DNA from: Axinella damicornis
Taxonomy: Eukaryota; Porifera; Demospongiae; Axinellida; Axinellidae
Assembly: GCA_963931865.1 (NCBI GenBank)
Contig: OZ007518.1
Location: 3,620,055-3,684,054 of the forward strand
Direction: 5' to 3'
DNA length: 64,000 bases
Made by a program: the position numbers and the translations under genes
The notes under the pieces: model-generated
Database searches by the model: none
The model's input: only the letters and a program-made list of their open reading frames with translations
What the model was told of the DNA's origin: nothing
Shown: positions 30,531 to 41,312 of the stretch, piece after piece
Layout of the letters: each line of letters begins with the position of its first letter
Numbering within the stretch: position 1 is the stretch's first letter

Positions 30531-32531
30531 CTCTTGGATATTAACCAGTCCACACTTATGGTAGATTTGTAGGTTGGGTGTATATTAGCAGTACTAGAAA
30601 CTACTAGCTAGCTAGCTAGCACTTTCAGTCAGTCTTGTACCTAGTCAGAAGTGATCATTATTAATGATTTTGCAAAAATGTACCCTGGTTTATGTTTTCT
30701 GTTTCCTTTCTGTAGAATAATTTGGAAACACCTGTTCAATTGGTCTGGTCACCTCATAACGTAGAGTGTTTAGTGCTTTTATAACCTTGTGAGGTACCAT
30801 TGGTGGTGTTAGTTGTATCTGGCTACAGTCTTTGTGTACTATGGCATATACATATGGACACAAACAGTTTTAACACTTCTCATCAAGTAGCTACGTGTGC
30901 CATGTTGGTCCACTTTCTTGTCACTGTGTACGTGGGAATGCATCAACGTCATGCACTCCTTTCAGTACACCAGACATTATACTCCCGCATGACATTGTCT
31001 GTTTTGGATTGGTATGACGTAGCTACTATGTTAAAACTTTTATAGAATAGTGAGCTTGAATTGTTTTATTAAAGAACACAGAACCTTCTTTAAGATTAAT
31101 AAATTGAACTAAAGTTTTCTGCAGGTTCAGCATATATGTATCCTTTCAAAGAGCTGGAGTGGTCAACTCTCCTGGTCTAAAATTGTCAGCTAGATGCATG
31201 CCTTGATGGAAGTTATGCTACACTGTTTGGAGTTTTAGTTTATGGAGGTCAAAAGTACATAGCTGCTATACAAACACTATTTGGGGGAAACTGAATTCCA
31301 GTCCAGTCCACGCAGTTCAGTGGACAAAGACAACCATCTAGTATTTCATCAGGTTTCAAATTAGCTAACATTCAACCATCCTTGAAAGAAGAATCTGATA
31401 CAGTTAACTAAAACATAATGTAAGGTGCTTATAGAATATTACCCAGGCACTTCACATCAGAATGAGGCTAGCTCCAGAAGGTGTATAGCTAGTCATACAC
31501 CATGTCAGTCTGTTTATATAGCTATACATAGCATCCGCTATTATTCATTTCACAGTGCTATAATATTATGTTTTCACAAGGTTAGGTTTACATTGCGTAC
31601 GTTTACATTTTATTATGCATATACAAGGATGGGGAGTTTCATGAGATATATAGCCGTGATGCTGACTCACCTAGCGCAACAATAATGCTTTCTGGAATGC
31701 TATACTCAGAATATATAGAGGGAAACTTGTGAACAGAACTGGCTAACTGTTGTACGTATTTGGCAGATGAATCTATTGCAAGTGACCCAAAAGGCATGGA
31801 ATACCTAATTATAAACATAGTTGGCTAAATCTCTATTATCAGGAGGTACCATAAATCTTTAGTTTGATTGCTCCACAAAAGTACACAGTTAAGTGTTAAC
31901 TTTCTTGCTAACTCGACATAGACTGGTCTGGTAGCTAGAAGTTTGATGAAAAAGATTGTAATTGGGCCCGGGGTCATACTCCTGCGATGTTGTCCTCGAC
32001 CTAGTTGGCACAGTATACAAACTCATCCATAGAGTCACAAACTCCACCGCTAATCCACAAATAGTAGTGTATGAGATTTGATGACCTCTGACCTTAAGTG
32101 AAGCTCAACTAGAGGAGTATAAGCCAGGCTATACCCAACTGCATGTTGTAAACTTTCTGGTCTGACTACCTGTGGACAATCTGACGTCTGAATCACCTCA
32201 CGCAAAATCCTCCCATAAAGCTCTGCACCTGCTATAGTACATGTGGACTTATATCAAGACTCTTACAGGAGGTGCAGGTTGGCAGTTAATCATTCATGAC
32301 TACATAATACATTGTACCTCAGAGGTATTATCAAAATATTATGTCTGTGTACTTGAAAATTATTAGAGTAAATCAGCTTATCTGAATGCTAAGCACAATG
32401 CACTCTTTACAAATGAGGATAGTCTGTAAAATGTCAATGCTTATCAGGACATAATCTTTAACCATGACTGTATAAACCACAAATAATTGTCAGGCAAACC
32501 TAAGCTTTTATAATGAGGTAGCCATATAGAT
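30531..32531. repeat. Spacer between copies 2 and 3 (module 1, middle spacer, spacer T)
   Basis: Same order of blocks as at 26627-28676. The (CTAG)n run at about 30603-30622 varies in length between copies. The frame at 31425-31685 lies in repeated spacer DNA and is not kept in sister spacers. Confidence 0.75.
30777..30783 (-). promoter_or_regulatory. TATA-like box of array copy 2
   Basis: TATAAAA on the minus strand, about 247 bp before the ATG, in the conserved context GGTTATAAAAGCACTAAAC. If it is used, the 5' leader would be about 215 bases or contain an intron. Confidence 0.5.
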
Positions 32532-34388
32532 TCAGCTGATTGATCCATAAGTGTAAACAGGAGTTATCCTTCTAGTTCCTTCATTGACTGACACTATGTC
32601 TTCTGTGGGCTCAGCAACTGAGTGCTCTTTTGCAGCTGGTAGAATTGGTTCGTACACCTCCGGGTTAATCATCCGGTCTGGCAGGGAGTCGTTGTTAAAC
32701 TCAGCCTCCTTATCTGGGAATGTGCGCCTGATTGCTTTGAAACGGTGCTTCAAATCTGTGTATTTCCTTGTCAGACAGTGAGTGATGCCAGTTACAGTGG
32801 CCAGTTTGTAGCAGAGGAAGCAGATCAGTGCCATGTGGGGAACTCCTAACAGCAGTGTCAATACCGGTATACAGCATGTGAAATTTACTGTTGCCGGGCG
32901 GTACAGGGTAGTAGGGAATACGAGTGACAGTATCGAAAGCAATAATAGGGCCAAGATGTCAACAGTGTTCCTATAGTTCAATCTGTATGGCCTCACAATT
33001 GCATAGTAACAACAAGCACTTATGAAAAATGCACTCCGTACATCAGATGTAGACCAAGATGACCAATTGTGAGGTGAAAATGAGGCCAGAATCAGAATTC
33101 TGAGGATGAGGAAGGTTGACGAAACCATCCTACAGTCACGAGTACCATTGGTTCCATCCTTGTACTGTCCCTGAAACGATTCAGCAAACATGTGCAGGAC
33201 ATGCCACCTCTGAAATCCACAACACGAGGCACACATTCTGAACAGTCTTGTAGGATACACAATGAGAAGAAGTGTTGGAAAGAGGATAAAAAATACCAAC
33301 ACGCAAACAGCTACAGATACAAAGATGGAATACTCCTGCGTACTGCATTCCACGGTTGCATCGTAATACAAGAAGCACTCAGATTTATGAGGAATGGAAC
33401 GAACATCAAAGGTGGGTAGCAGTGTGAAGGATACAAATAAGATTTTGGAAAATGAGAGGAGCAGAAACGTTGTGAACGTGTTGATTATTGATGCTTTGGG
33501 GTCCCATTTCCTCCTGAAGTGAACAAAATGTCTGTGGAATGGCTTCCACAGCCAAACAACTGGTCTAAAGTTATTGTCATGGAGTTTTATGCACCCGTAA
33601 GTGACTAGAATGAGGAAGATGGGATAGAATGCCACAACATACTCCAGTGCAAGTGCATGGACGGTCCTGATGTTGCTTACACAGAAAGGCGGAATAACAA
33701 AACGAAAGAAATCTAAGCTCCATATGCTACACAAAACTAGCAATATTTGCAGCACCAGATATGGAAATCCATTTACTTCATTTTCAATGTATATGTGCAA
33801 CGGTACATTCATGCGTATTGTGTACACCATAATCTGACTCATGAACACAAGAGCGCTCAGTGGGGAGGAGGTGGCTCTTATGTGGAAAATCACCACCAGA
33901 CAGTACAACACAGTCACAGGGAAAAGTTCAAGGAAGTAGTACAAGACCCATCCATAACCACTTCCCCAGCACTTTCTACAGTCCAGAGTGTACGAGTACA
34001 GAGCAATGCCATGTCCATCTTTGCACATACTACAGAATGCACCCTCTCGATTGAGTGACCCACACATGAACTCATTAAGTAAGGAGACATTATCTGGCAA
34101 CTGATAGAAGAGGATCCGGTCACGCGGTATAACATCAAGATGCATTATATACGGGCAGGGTCCATATCTTATCGATTCAGTTGTGCTGTTGTAGGTCATG
34201 CAGAAGCCAATTTGCAATAGAGTGAGATCTGCAAAACAGCTGACTTCTCCACTTCCAAGGAAGCAAAAGCACCCAGTGCTTGAGCTGTTGTCAGGGATGG
34301 ACCAGGGAGGGCAGACATCGCGATGAGCAGCGCTCTGTGCTATGGCAAGGAAGACTGGGAACAGCAAGCACAACCGCATTGGTGTCAT
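32532..34388 (-). CDS. Array copy 3: polytopic membrane protein (618 aa)
   Basis: Intact frame with the alternative leader MTPMRLCLLFPVFLAIAQSA, shared with copies 1 and 10. The body follows copy 2 closely. Copy-specific changes are PPWSIPDN (Ser for Phe), GCFCFLGSGEVSC, CSMCKDGHG (Met for Arg in the CxxC loop), TLLPTFDVRSIPHKSEC and the ending RRITPVYTYGSIS. All ten hydrophobic segments, the SLPDRM tail and the Cys set are kept. The upstream module is type 2, without the TATA-like box. The 3' side carries spacer T. The leader and upstream DNA differ far more between classes than the body does, which suggests recombination between classes or selection on the body. Confidence 0.9.
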   Translation of the reverse strand: MTPMRLCLLFPVFLAIAQSAAHRDVCPPWSIPDNSSSTGCFCFLGSGEVSCFADLTLLQIGFCMTYNSTTESIRYGPCPYIMHLDVIPRDRILFYQLPDNVSLLNEFMCGSLNREGAFCSMCKDGHGIALYSYTLDCRKCWGSGYGWVLYYFLELFPVTVLYCLVVIFHIRATSSPLSALVFMSQIMVYTIRMNVPLHIYIENEVNGFPYLVLQILLVLCSIWSLDFFRFVIPPFCVSNIRTVHALALEYVVAFYPIFLILVTYGCIKLHDNNFRPVVWLWKPFHRHFVHFRRKWDPKASIINTFTTFLLLSFSKILFVSFTLLPTFDVRSIPHKSECFLYYDATVECSTQEYSIFVSVAVCVLVFFILFPTLLLIVYPTRLFRMCASCCGFQRWHVLHMFAESFQGQYKDGTNGTRDCRMVSSTFLILRILILASFSPHNWSSWSTSDVRSAFFISACCYYAIVRPYRLNYRNTVDILALLLLSILSLVFPTTLYRPATVNFTCCIPVLTLLLGVPHMALICFLCYKLATVTGITHCLTRKYTDLKHRFKAIRRTFPDKEAEFNNDSLPDRMINPEVYEPILPAAKEHSVAEPTEDIVSVNEGTRRITPVYTYGSIS

Positions 34389-34835
34389 CTCTTGTCAATG
34401 CAATAATTGTAGATATGTATAGGATGGACATCAGCGAAATCTCCACTAATACTTAGAATATATCTACACCTGCACTGGTAATAGTAGTGATATCAGAGCA
34501 TATTAAGGGCACTTTCAGGGGTGCATATGTAATTAATCAGAAAATGAAAACGTACCCTGGAATTTGCAAGTTTTGTTTGATAGTTTCAATTTCCTTTCTG
34601 TAGAATCACTTTCAAAATGGCAACTAATGTTCATTAATTTTGGTCACCTCATTTGTTGGAATGTTCTTTCACCTTGTGTGTATGGGTGGTTTTGATGCAG
34701 CCGTTGTGAATGTGATTTGGGTCTTGAATACACATTCATCAAGTTTAAGCACATGTCAGTCCAGTTTCATGGCATTGTGTATGTATATAGTAGTATAGAG
34801 AATGTGCGCATGTCAGCATCGTCTCCATTCTGGTA
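34389..34835. repeat. 5' module type 2 of copy 3
   Basis: Nearly identical to 25775-26222, including the breakpoint into the ectodomain fragment on its right. Copy 1 plus fragment, and copy 3 plus fragment, are therefore duplicates of one two-gene unit. Confidence 0.85.
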
Positions 34836-36794
34836 GTGTACGAGTACAGAGCAATGCCATGTCCATCTTTGCACCTACTACAGAATGTACCCTCTCGATT
34901 CAGTGACCCACACATGAACTCATTAAGGTAGGAAACACGGCATCGGTGAAATCGCGCAATTTTGCTCATGAATAATTAATGAGATGACATCACTCGCATA
35001 CGGTTATTTAGAGTTATTCATCTGTTTACGTTTTCCCATGGCGGCAACCGGAATAAACAAGGGGGGCTTCTCTCTTTGATGCGGCTAGCGGCCCTTTCAA
35101 GTTTCAAATCGGTACTCTGATGTGGCCGTGCGGTACTTTGATGTGTTACAACACTCTTTTTTTTGGCGGGTTGGCTAATGTTGACACTCATGAATATCAT
35201 TAGTGACCACCTGTCAGATCTTTGGTGGTGTAGTATGGGGTTGAAAGCATGTGTGTTGTGTGATGCAATATTCGTAAATTCACCCTGAGACTCCACTCTC
35301 TCCTAACCCTGACAACCGGGGATCATGAATATCATTAGCCCTAAATTGGGACTCACGACTGGCATTGCTGTCCAAATTGAGGTCAATGAATCTCATTAAA
35401 GCCTTCAGCTTTGGCTGAGATTCAGCTTGTCTGTCAGCTTCATGAATAAGCAATGAGCCATTTTCAGGTAGCCGTGTGTAGCAATCGTGAGCAAGATTGC
35501 CTTTAGTTTGCTGTTTGGAGGGAAGTTTGGCTTGTGTTGACTCTCATGAATATCATTAGTGATGTGCTTTCAGTTCCCATGTAGTGTGGTTTGGGTTCAA
35601 GTGAAGGCTAGTAAGCTGGAATATTCATGAGTTTTAGTTAGGGGTTTGGGTTAAGGTCGCGCGGGCTAGTCGCGTATTAATTCAATTAGCGTGGTACACG
35701 CGAGTATTGTTTTCCTGCTGTACTGTCAATTTTCGTGAACCTATTGACCTTTTTGCGGAAGTCAATTAGACGTCGTGGAAAGTGTGGAGACTGCCAGTAC
35801 CTGTCACGGCGTCGTTGTACGTTTTGTGGGCGAAGTCTCAGGCTAAAGCTGTTGTTGTTCGGATGAAAGTTATTTGAACCACAGCCGAGTTTGACTGACG
35901 GAAGGACACCATTCCATAAGAGAGATCCTGGATGTCCAGCAACTGTACTTTGCGGAAGCGGATAGTTTTTGTCTGACCGATGAACACAGTGGCAGTACAG
36001 AGCTACGTGTAGCCTAAAATGTGTCCTTGAAGGTGATTCTTGCTTGTACTCGAGCGTCCTGCTCTGGTTCCAAGCAGCTGTCCGTCTAAACTATCCGCTT
36101 CCGCATTCTACGAGAGTGGTAGTCATGAGCTGTGGTAGTCATGAACTTGTCAGGTATGTTTCTGATTTTATTCTGTGGTTTAAAATTGTTAGCAGCTTGT
36201 GTGAGGCTGCCTCCATGTGTTAGTATAGTGCTTCAGGCTGGTATTCTATTTAGTGCGCGCCGCTCTGCGCAATGCGCCGAAGACTAGCCCGCGACCGTTG
36301 GGGCCTTGGAGAGGGTCCAAATTTTCAGTTTCATAGAGGGCCTTAAAATTGAGTTTTAGGGCATTTTCAAGCAGAGGGAGCAGTTTGATGCAAAGTATTG
36401 CTGAAACTTGTGTACGCTTTGATGCTGCCCATTTATCCATCAACTTGGTTTCGGAGATCGCGGTACCCATGTTTCCTACCTTAAGTAAGGATTCATTATC
36501 CGGCAACTGATAGAAGAGGAGCCGGTCATGCGGTATAATATTGAGATGCATTATGTACGGGCAGGGTCCATAACTTGTCGATTCAGTTGAGCTGTCGTAG
36601 GTCATACAGAAGCCAATTTGCAACAGAGTGAGATCTGCAAAACAGCTGACTTCTCCACTTCCAAGGAAGCAAGAGCACCCAGTGCTTGAGCTGTTGTCAG
36701 GGAAGAACCAGGGAGGGCAGACATCTTGATGAGCAGCACTCTGTACTATGGCAAGGAATGCCAGGGGCTGCAGACGTGACCACATTGCTGTCAT
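34836..36794 (-). pseudogene. Ectodomain fragment split by a TTAA-flanked element
   Basis: The 5' part is 36481-36794 (ATG at 36794, MTAMWSRLQPL to QLPDNESLL). The rest is 34836-34926 (NEFMCGSLNREGTFCSRC, GIALYSY). Between them lies a 1554-bp insertion with TTAA on both sides. Without it the sequence would equal the truncated fragment at 26223-26626, except that one base fewer at the breakpoint gives a different tail. As it stands the frame enters the insertion and gives a 182-codon chimera ending at 36246. Module 1 with its TATA-like box lies upstream. Confidence 0.85.
34927..36480. mobile_element. 1554-bp TTAA-flanked element with GGTAGGAAACA ends
   Basis: The left end is GGTAGGAAACA and the right end TGTTTCCTACC, flanked by TTAA (34923-34926 and 36481-36484). 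TTAA targeting is typical of piggyBac-type transposons, but the ends do not start CCC, so the family is uncertain. The interior has no transposase frame. It repeats the motif TGAATATCATTAG (about 35190, 35326, 35545) with variants such as GAATCTCATTAAAG, and a CpG-rich patch near 35660-35700. A second copy of the right end is at 7087-7145. Confidence 0.85.
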
Positions 36795-37049
36795 CTCTCG
36801 GTTATTAACTAGTCCACACTTATGGTAGATTTGTATGTTGGGTATTAGCGTATTTTCCAGTACTAGAAACTACTAGCTAGCTAGTACTTTCAGTCAGTCT
36901 TGTATCTAGTCAGAATTTATTGATTTTGCAAAATTTAGCTACCCTGGTTTATGTTTTCTGTTTCCTTTCTCAGTCTGTAGAATAACTTTCAAAACTGGAA
37001 ACACCTGTTCGATTGGTCTAGTCACCTCATAACGTAGAGTGTTTAGTGC

Positions 37050-37056
37050 TTTTATA
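37050..37056 (-). promoter_or_regulatory. TATA-like box of the split fragment
   Basis: TATAAAA on the minus strand, about 256 bp before the ATG at 36794, in the same context as in other type 1 modules. Confidence 0.45.
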
Positions 37057-38342
37057 ACCTTGTGAGGTGCCATTGGTGGTGTTAGATAGCTGGCTACAAT
37101 CTTTGGTGTACTATAACGGTTTTAACACTTCTCATCAAGTAGCTACGTGTGCCATGTTGGTCCACTTTCTTGTCACTGTGTATGTGGAAATGCATCAATG
37201 TCATGCACTCCTTTCATTACAGCAGGCATTATACTGCAGCATGACATTGTCTTTTTGATTAGTATGACGTAGCTACTATGTTAAAACTTCTAGTGAACTT
37301 AAAATAATAAACAATACCGATCCTTCTCCAACATACTTGAAATTAATAAACTGAACTAATATTGTCTCCGCTTTAATCAGTCTAAAATTTTCAGCTTGTT
37401 GCATGCCTTGATGGAAGTTATGTTACACTGTTTGGTGTTTTAGTTTATGGAGGTCAAAGTACATCTGCTGTACAAATACCATTAGGGGGGAAATTCCAGT
37501 CCAGTCCAGGACAAGGGCAGCCATCTAGAATTTCATCAGGTTTCAAGTTAACATTCAACCCTCCCTGAAGGAAGAATCTGATACAGTTAACTAAAACATA
37601 ATGTAAGGTGCTTATAGAATATTACCCAGGCACTTCACATCAGAATGAGGCTAGCTCCAGACTGGTAGTATATAGCTAGTCATACACCATGTCAGTCTGT
37701 TTATGTATAGCAATACATTGCAGCTGCTATTATTCACTTCACAGTATATAATGCTAGCTATATGTTTTCACAAGGTTATGTTTACATTGCGTATGTTTAC
37801 ATTTTAATATTATACCAGGATTCAGTTTCATGAGATAGCCATGATGCTGACTCACCTAGCACAACAAGTGCTTTCTGGAATGCCACAACTTGTAAACAGA
37901 ACTGGTGAACTGTTGTATTTTGGATGGTGAATCGTGACCCAAAAGGCATGGAATACCTGATGCCAGATATGCTCGAAAGATGATAGTTGGCAAAATCGAG
38001 GTGGATCAAGGCAATTATCCAATGGATATGGAAGTCCACCAGGGTCAATTCAATACTTGGTGCATTTCCGCTGCTCTCTTGTTCTAATTTTCTTGCAATG
38101 ATACTGAAACGACAGGTGCTACGTCAGGTCTGAGAAAGGAAGAATGGCAAAGGGTGCACAAGACCTAAGCCTAGAGTTCATACATTAACATGGTATTTAC
38201 CAACTATACCATCAATGTTGAACTATATATACGAACTACTACTCCGCCTTTGTAGCTACTCCATTTGTGGATTTATCATCCAGTCTGCCAGTAAGTAGAG
38301 TCAAATATTTGCTTTGGATTGGAATGTGTGCCTACCACATAG

Positions 38343-38636
38343 GTTTACGAAGTGGATATTGATCCGGCAGGAAGTAGGGCAATATGGGTTAGGGTATATT
38401 AGGGCCAGGGCCGGTTCTAGATGCGCGCACGTTTCCGGTACCTACATACGTAAAGTATGCACTTCCTGCCGGACCAATATCCACGTCGTAGCTTTTATGT
38501 AGTAGGCTAGCTCTATTGTTTGCTATGTTGCTGTATTTTATTTTATCCTCCCTCCTCTGGTATACACTAGTCTTGTAGGCACGTTCACTCCGCGTTGTAT
38601 TCTTTACCACCTTTTCGTTGGACAAAAAAAAGTTTG
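38343..38636. mobile_element. 294-bp insertion with 8-bp target duplication
   Basis: CCACATAG flanks it (38335-38342, 38637-38644). The empty site is in the first spacer S at about 22977-22983 (CACATAG once). It begins GTTTACGAAGTGG, contains an inverted pair GTGGATATTGATCCGGCAGG / CCTGCCGGACCAATATCCAC and has an A8 run just before its right end. The ends are not inverted repeats, so a SINE-like or nested origin is possible. Confidence 0.8.
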
Positions 38637-39455
38637 CCACATAGCTTTTCAAAGCTGTAGCTAGCTATACACATTTCCTCTGCCGCTTCATGGTAGCTAA
38701 GGAGGAGAATCGTGTGGAAAATAGCTACCTAGCTACAACAGCAGTATCAATATATATCAGTATAGAGAATGAAACGTTTCCTGTACTGGAGTGGTATCCG
38801 GCCAATACAGTAATTATTATGAGTGACAATATTGCCAGCAATGCTAGGATCGATCAAACAATCACGTAAGTCGAAGTGCACGGAACTTGTCATGAAGTTC
38901 TGTGCATGCAGTTACTGGAATGAGATGGATTGAAAATATGTGCTGCAAGATACCACAGCTCAGCACAAGCGACTAAACAGCTGTGGTGTTGCGCATGCTG
39001 GTTAATTACACTTGCTGCTCAAGTCTAACAAGCTGTTCTTTTGACTATATTACTCATTCACCAAATCTTGCAGCATCAACTGCTTAGCTATCAGAGTACG
39101 TTTTCATGGCTATAGTGTTCATGTTCAAACTCGATCTTCTCAGTCAAATGATTCACCTTCGACACCAAAATATATATCTAGCTACTGCACAAAAACAGCT
39201 AGCTATATAGCTACTGCACAAAACATTGTTAACAGTGTGTAGCTATGTACATTGTACCTTACAGGTATATATATACCTACATAAAATGATAATAATTACA
39301 CAATAAGTTTGTGCAATGAATGTTGACTACAAAATTAGCTTATGTGAATAGCATTGCCAAGCGTAATATGAGGATAGCCGGTAAAATTTCCATGCTTATC
39401 GGAAATGAAGTTCATTAAGAAACCACATATATAGCAAAAAACGGTAGCCATAGAC

Positions 39456-41312
39456 TCAGTTGATTGATCCATAAGTGTACACAGGAGTTAGTCTTCTTGT
39501 TCCTTCATTGACTGGCACTTTGTCTTCTGTTGGCTCGGCAACTGAGTGCTCTTTTGCAGCTGGTAGAATTGATTCGTACACCTCCGGGTTAATCATCCGG
39601 TCTGGCAGGGAGTCGTTGTTAAACTCAGCGTCCCTATCTGGGAATGTGCGCCTGATTGCTTTGAAACGGTGCTTCAAATCTGTGTATTTCCTTTTCAGAC
39701 AGTGAGTGATGCCAATTACAGTGGCCAGTTTGTAGCAGAGGAAGTAGATCAGTGCCATGTGGGGAACTCCTAACAGCAGTGTCGATACCAGTATACACCA
39801 TGTAAGATTTACTATTAGCGGGTGGTACAGAGTAGTAGGGAATATGAGTGACAGTATCGCAAGCAGTACTAGGGCCAAGATGTCAACAGTGTTCCTATAA
39901 TTCAATCTGTATGGCCTCACAATGGCATAGAAACAACAAGCGCTTACAAAAATTCCACTCCGTACATCAGATGTAGGCCAAGATGACCAATCGTGAGGTG
40001 AAAACGAGAACAGAATCAGAATTCTGAGGATGAGGAAGGTTGAAGAAACCATCCTAAAGTCACGAGTGCCATTTGTCCCATCCTTGTACTGTCCCTGAAA
40101 TGATTCTGCAAACATGTGCAGGACATGCCACCTCTGAAATCCACAACACGAGGCACACTTTCTGAACAGTCTTGTAGGATACACAATGAGAAGAAATGTT
40201 GGAAAGAGGACAAAAAATACCAACACGCAAACAGCTACGGATACAAAGATGGAAAACTCCTGCGTCCAGCATTCCACGGTTGCATCATAATACAAGAAGC
40301 ACTCAGAACTAAGAGGAATGGAACGAACATCAAAGGTGTGTAGCAATGTGAAGGATACAAATAAGATTTTGGAAAATGAGAGGAGCAGAAATGTTGTGAA
40401 CGTGTTGATTATTGATGCTTTGGGGTCCCATTTCCTCCTGAAGCGGACAAAATGTCTGTGAAATGGCTTCCACAGCCAAACAACCGGTCTAAAGTTATTG
40501 TCATGGAGTTTTATGCACCCGTAAGTGACTAGAATGAGGCAGATGGGATAGAATGCCACAACATACTCCAGTGCCAGTGCATGAACAGTCTTGATGTTGC
40601 TTACACAGAAAGGCGGAATAACAAAACGAAAGAAATCTAAGCTCCAAATGCTACACAAAACTAGCAACATTTTCAGCACCAAATATGGAAATCCATTTAC
40701 TTCATTTTCAATGTATATGTGCAACGGTACGTTCATGCGTATTGTGTACACTATAATCTGACTAATGAACACAAGAGCACTCAGTGGGGAGGAGGTGGCT
40801 CTTATGTGGAAAATCACCACCAGACAGTACAACACAGTCACAGGGAAAAGTTCAAGGAAGTAGTACAAGAGCCATCCATAACCACCTCCCCAGCACTTTC
40901 TACAGTACAGAGTGTATGAGTATAGAGCTATGCCATGACCATCTTTGCACCTACTACAGAATGTACCCTCTCGATTGAGTGACCCACACATGAACTCATT
41001 AAGTAAGGAGACATTATCTGGCAACTGATAGAAGAGGTGACGATCATACGATATAATATTGAGGTGCATTATGTATGGGCAGGGTCCACATCTTGTCGAT
41101 TCAGTTGTGCTGTCATAGGTCATGCAGAAGCCAATTTGCAATAGAGTGAGATCTGCAAAACAGCTGACTTCTCCAATTCCAGGGAAGCAAGAGCACCCAG
41201 TGCTTGAGCTGTTGTCAGGGATGAACCAGGGAGGGCAGACATCTCGATGAGCAGCACTCTGTACTATGGCAAGGAATTCCAGGAGCAGCAGACATGACAA
41301 CATTGCTGTCAT
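39456..41312 (-). CDS. Array copy 4: polytopic membrane protein (618 aa)
   Basis: Intact frame from ATG at 41312, leader MTAMLSCLLLLEFLAIVQSA. It has the full family layout of Cys-rich ectodomain, about ten hydrophobic segments and SLPDRMINPEVYESIL tail. It is one of the more diverged open copies: NIISYDRHLF, CWGGGYGW, YLVLKMLLVL, VECWTQEFS, LYHPLIVNLTWC and ALIYFLCYKLATVIG. The replaced residues are mostly hydrophobic for hydrophobic, as expected for a protein under constraint. Upstream is module 1 with a TATA-like box; downstream is spacer S. It ends YGSIN. Confidence 0.9.
   Translation of the reverse strand: MTAMLSCLLLLEFLAIVQSAAHRDVCPPWFIPDNSSSTGCSCFPGIGEVSCFADLTLLQIGFCMTYDSTTESTRCGPCPYIMHLNIISYDRHLFYQLPDNVSLLNEFMCGSLNREGTFCSRCKDGHGIALYSYTLYCRKCWGGGYGWLLYYFLELFPVTVLYCLVVIFHIRATSSPLSALVFISQIIVYTIRMNVPLHIYIENEVNGFPYLVLKMLLVLCSIWSLDFFRFVIPPFCVSNIKTVHALALEYVVAFYPICLILVTYGCIKLHDNNFRPVVWLWKPFHRHFVRFRRKWDPKASIINTFTTFLLLSFSKILFVSFTLLHTFDVRSIPLSSECFLYYDATVECWTQEFSIFVSVAVCVLVFFVLFPTFLLIVYPTRLFRKCASCCGFQRWHVLHMFAESFQGQYKDGTNGTRDFRMVSSTFLILRILILFSFSPHDWSSWPTSDVRSGIFVSACCFYAIVRPYRLNYRNTVDILALVLLAILSLIFPTTLYHPLIVNLTWCILVSTLLLGVPHMALIYFLCYKLATVIGITHCLKRKYTDLKHRFKAIRRTFPDRDAEFNNDSLPDRMINPEVYESILPAAKEHSVAEPTEDKVPVNEGTRRLTPVYTYGSIN

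Larger units (their letters stand above)
36795..39455. repeat. Spacer between the split fragment and copy 4 (module 1, middle spacer, spacer S)
   Basis: Module 1 lies at 36795-37310, middle spacer blocks at 37380-38110 and spacer S at 38110-39440. Spacer S carries the old family relic, here interrupted by a 294-bp insertion at 38343-38636. The frame at 37797-38048 (VDFHIHWIIALIHLDF) recurs at 46738-47058 but is frameshifted in other spacers. Confidence 0.75.
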
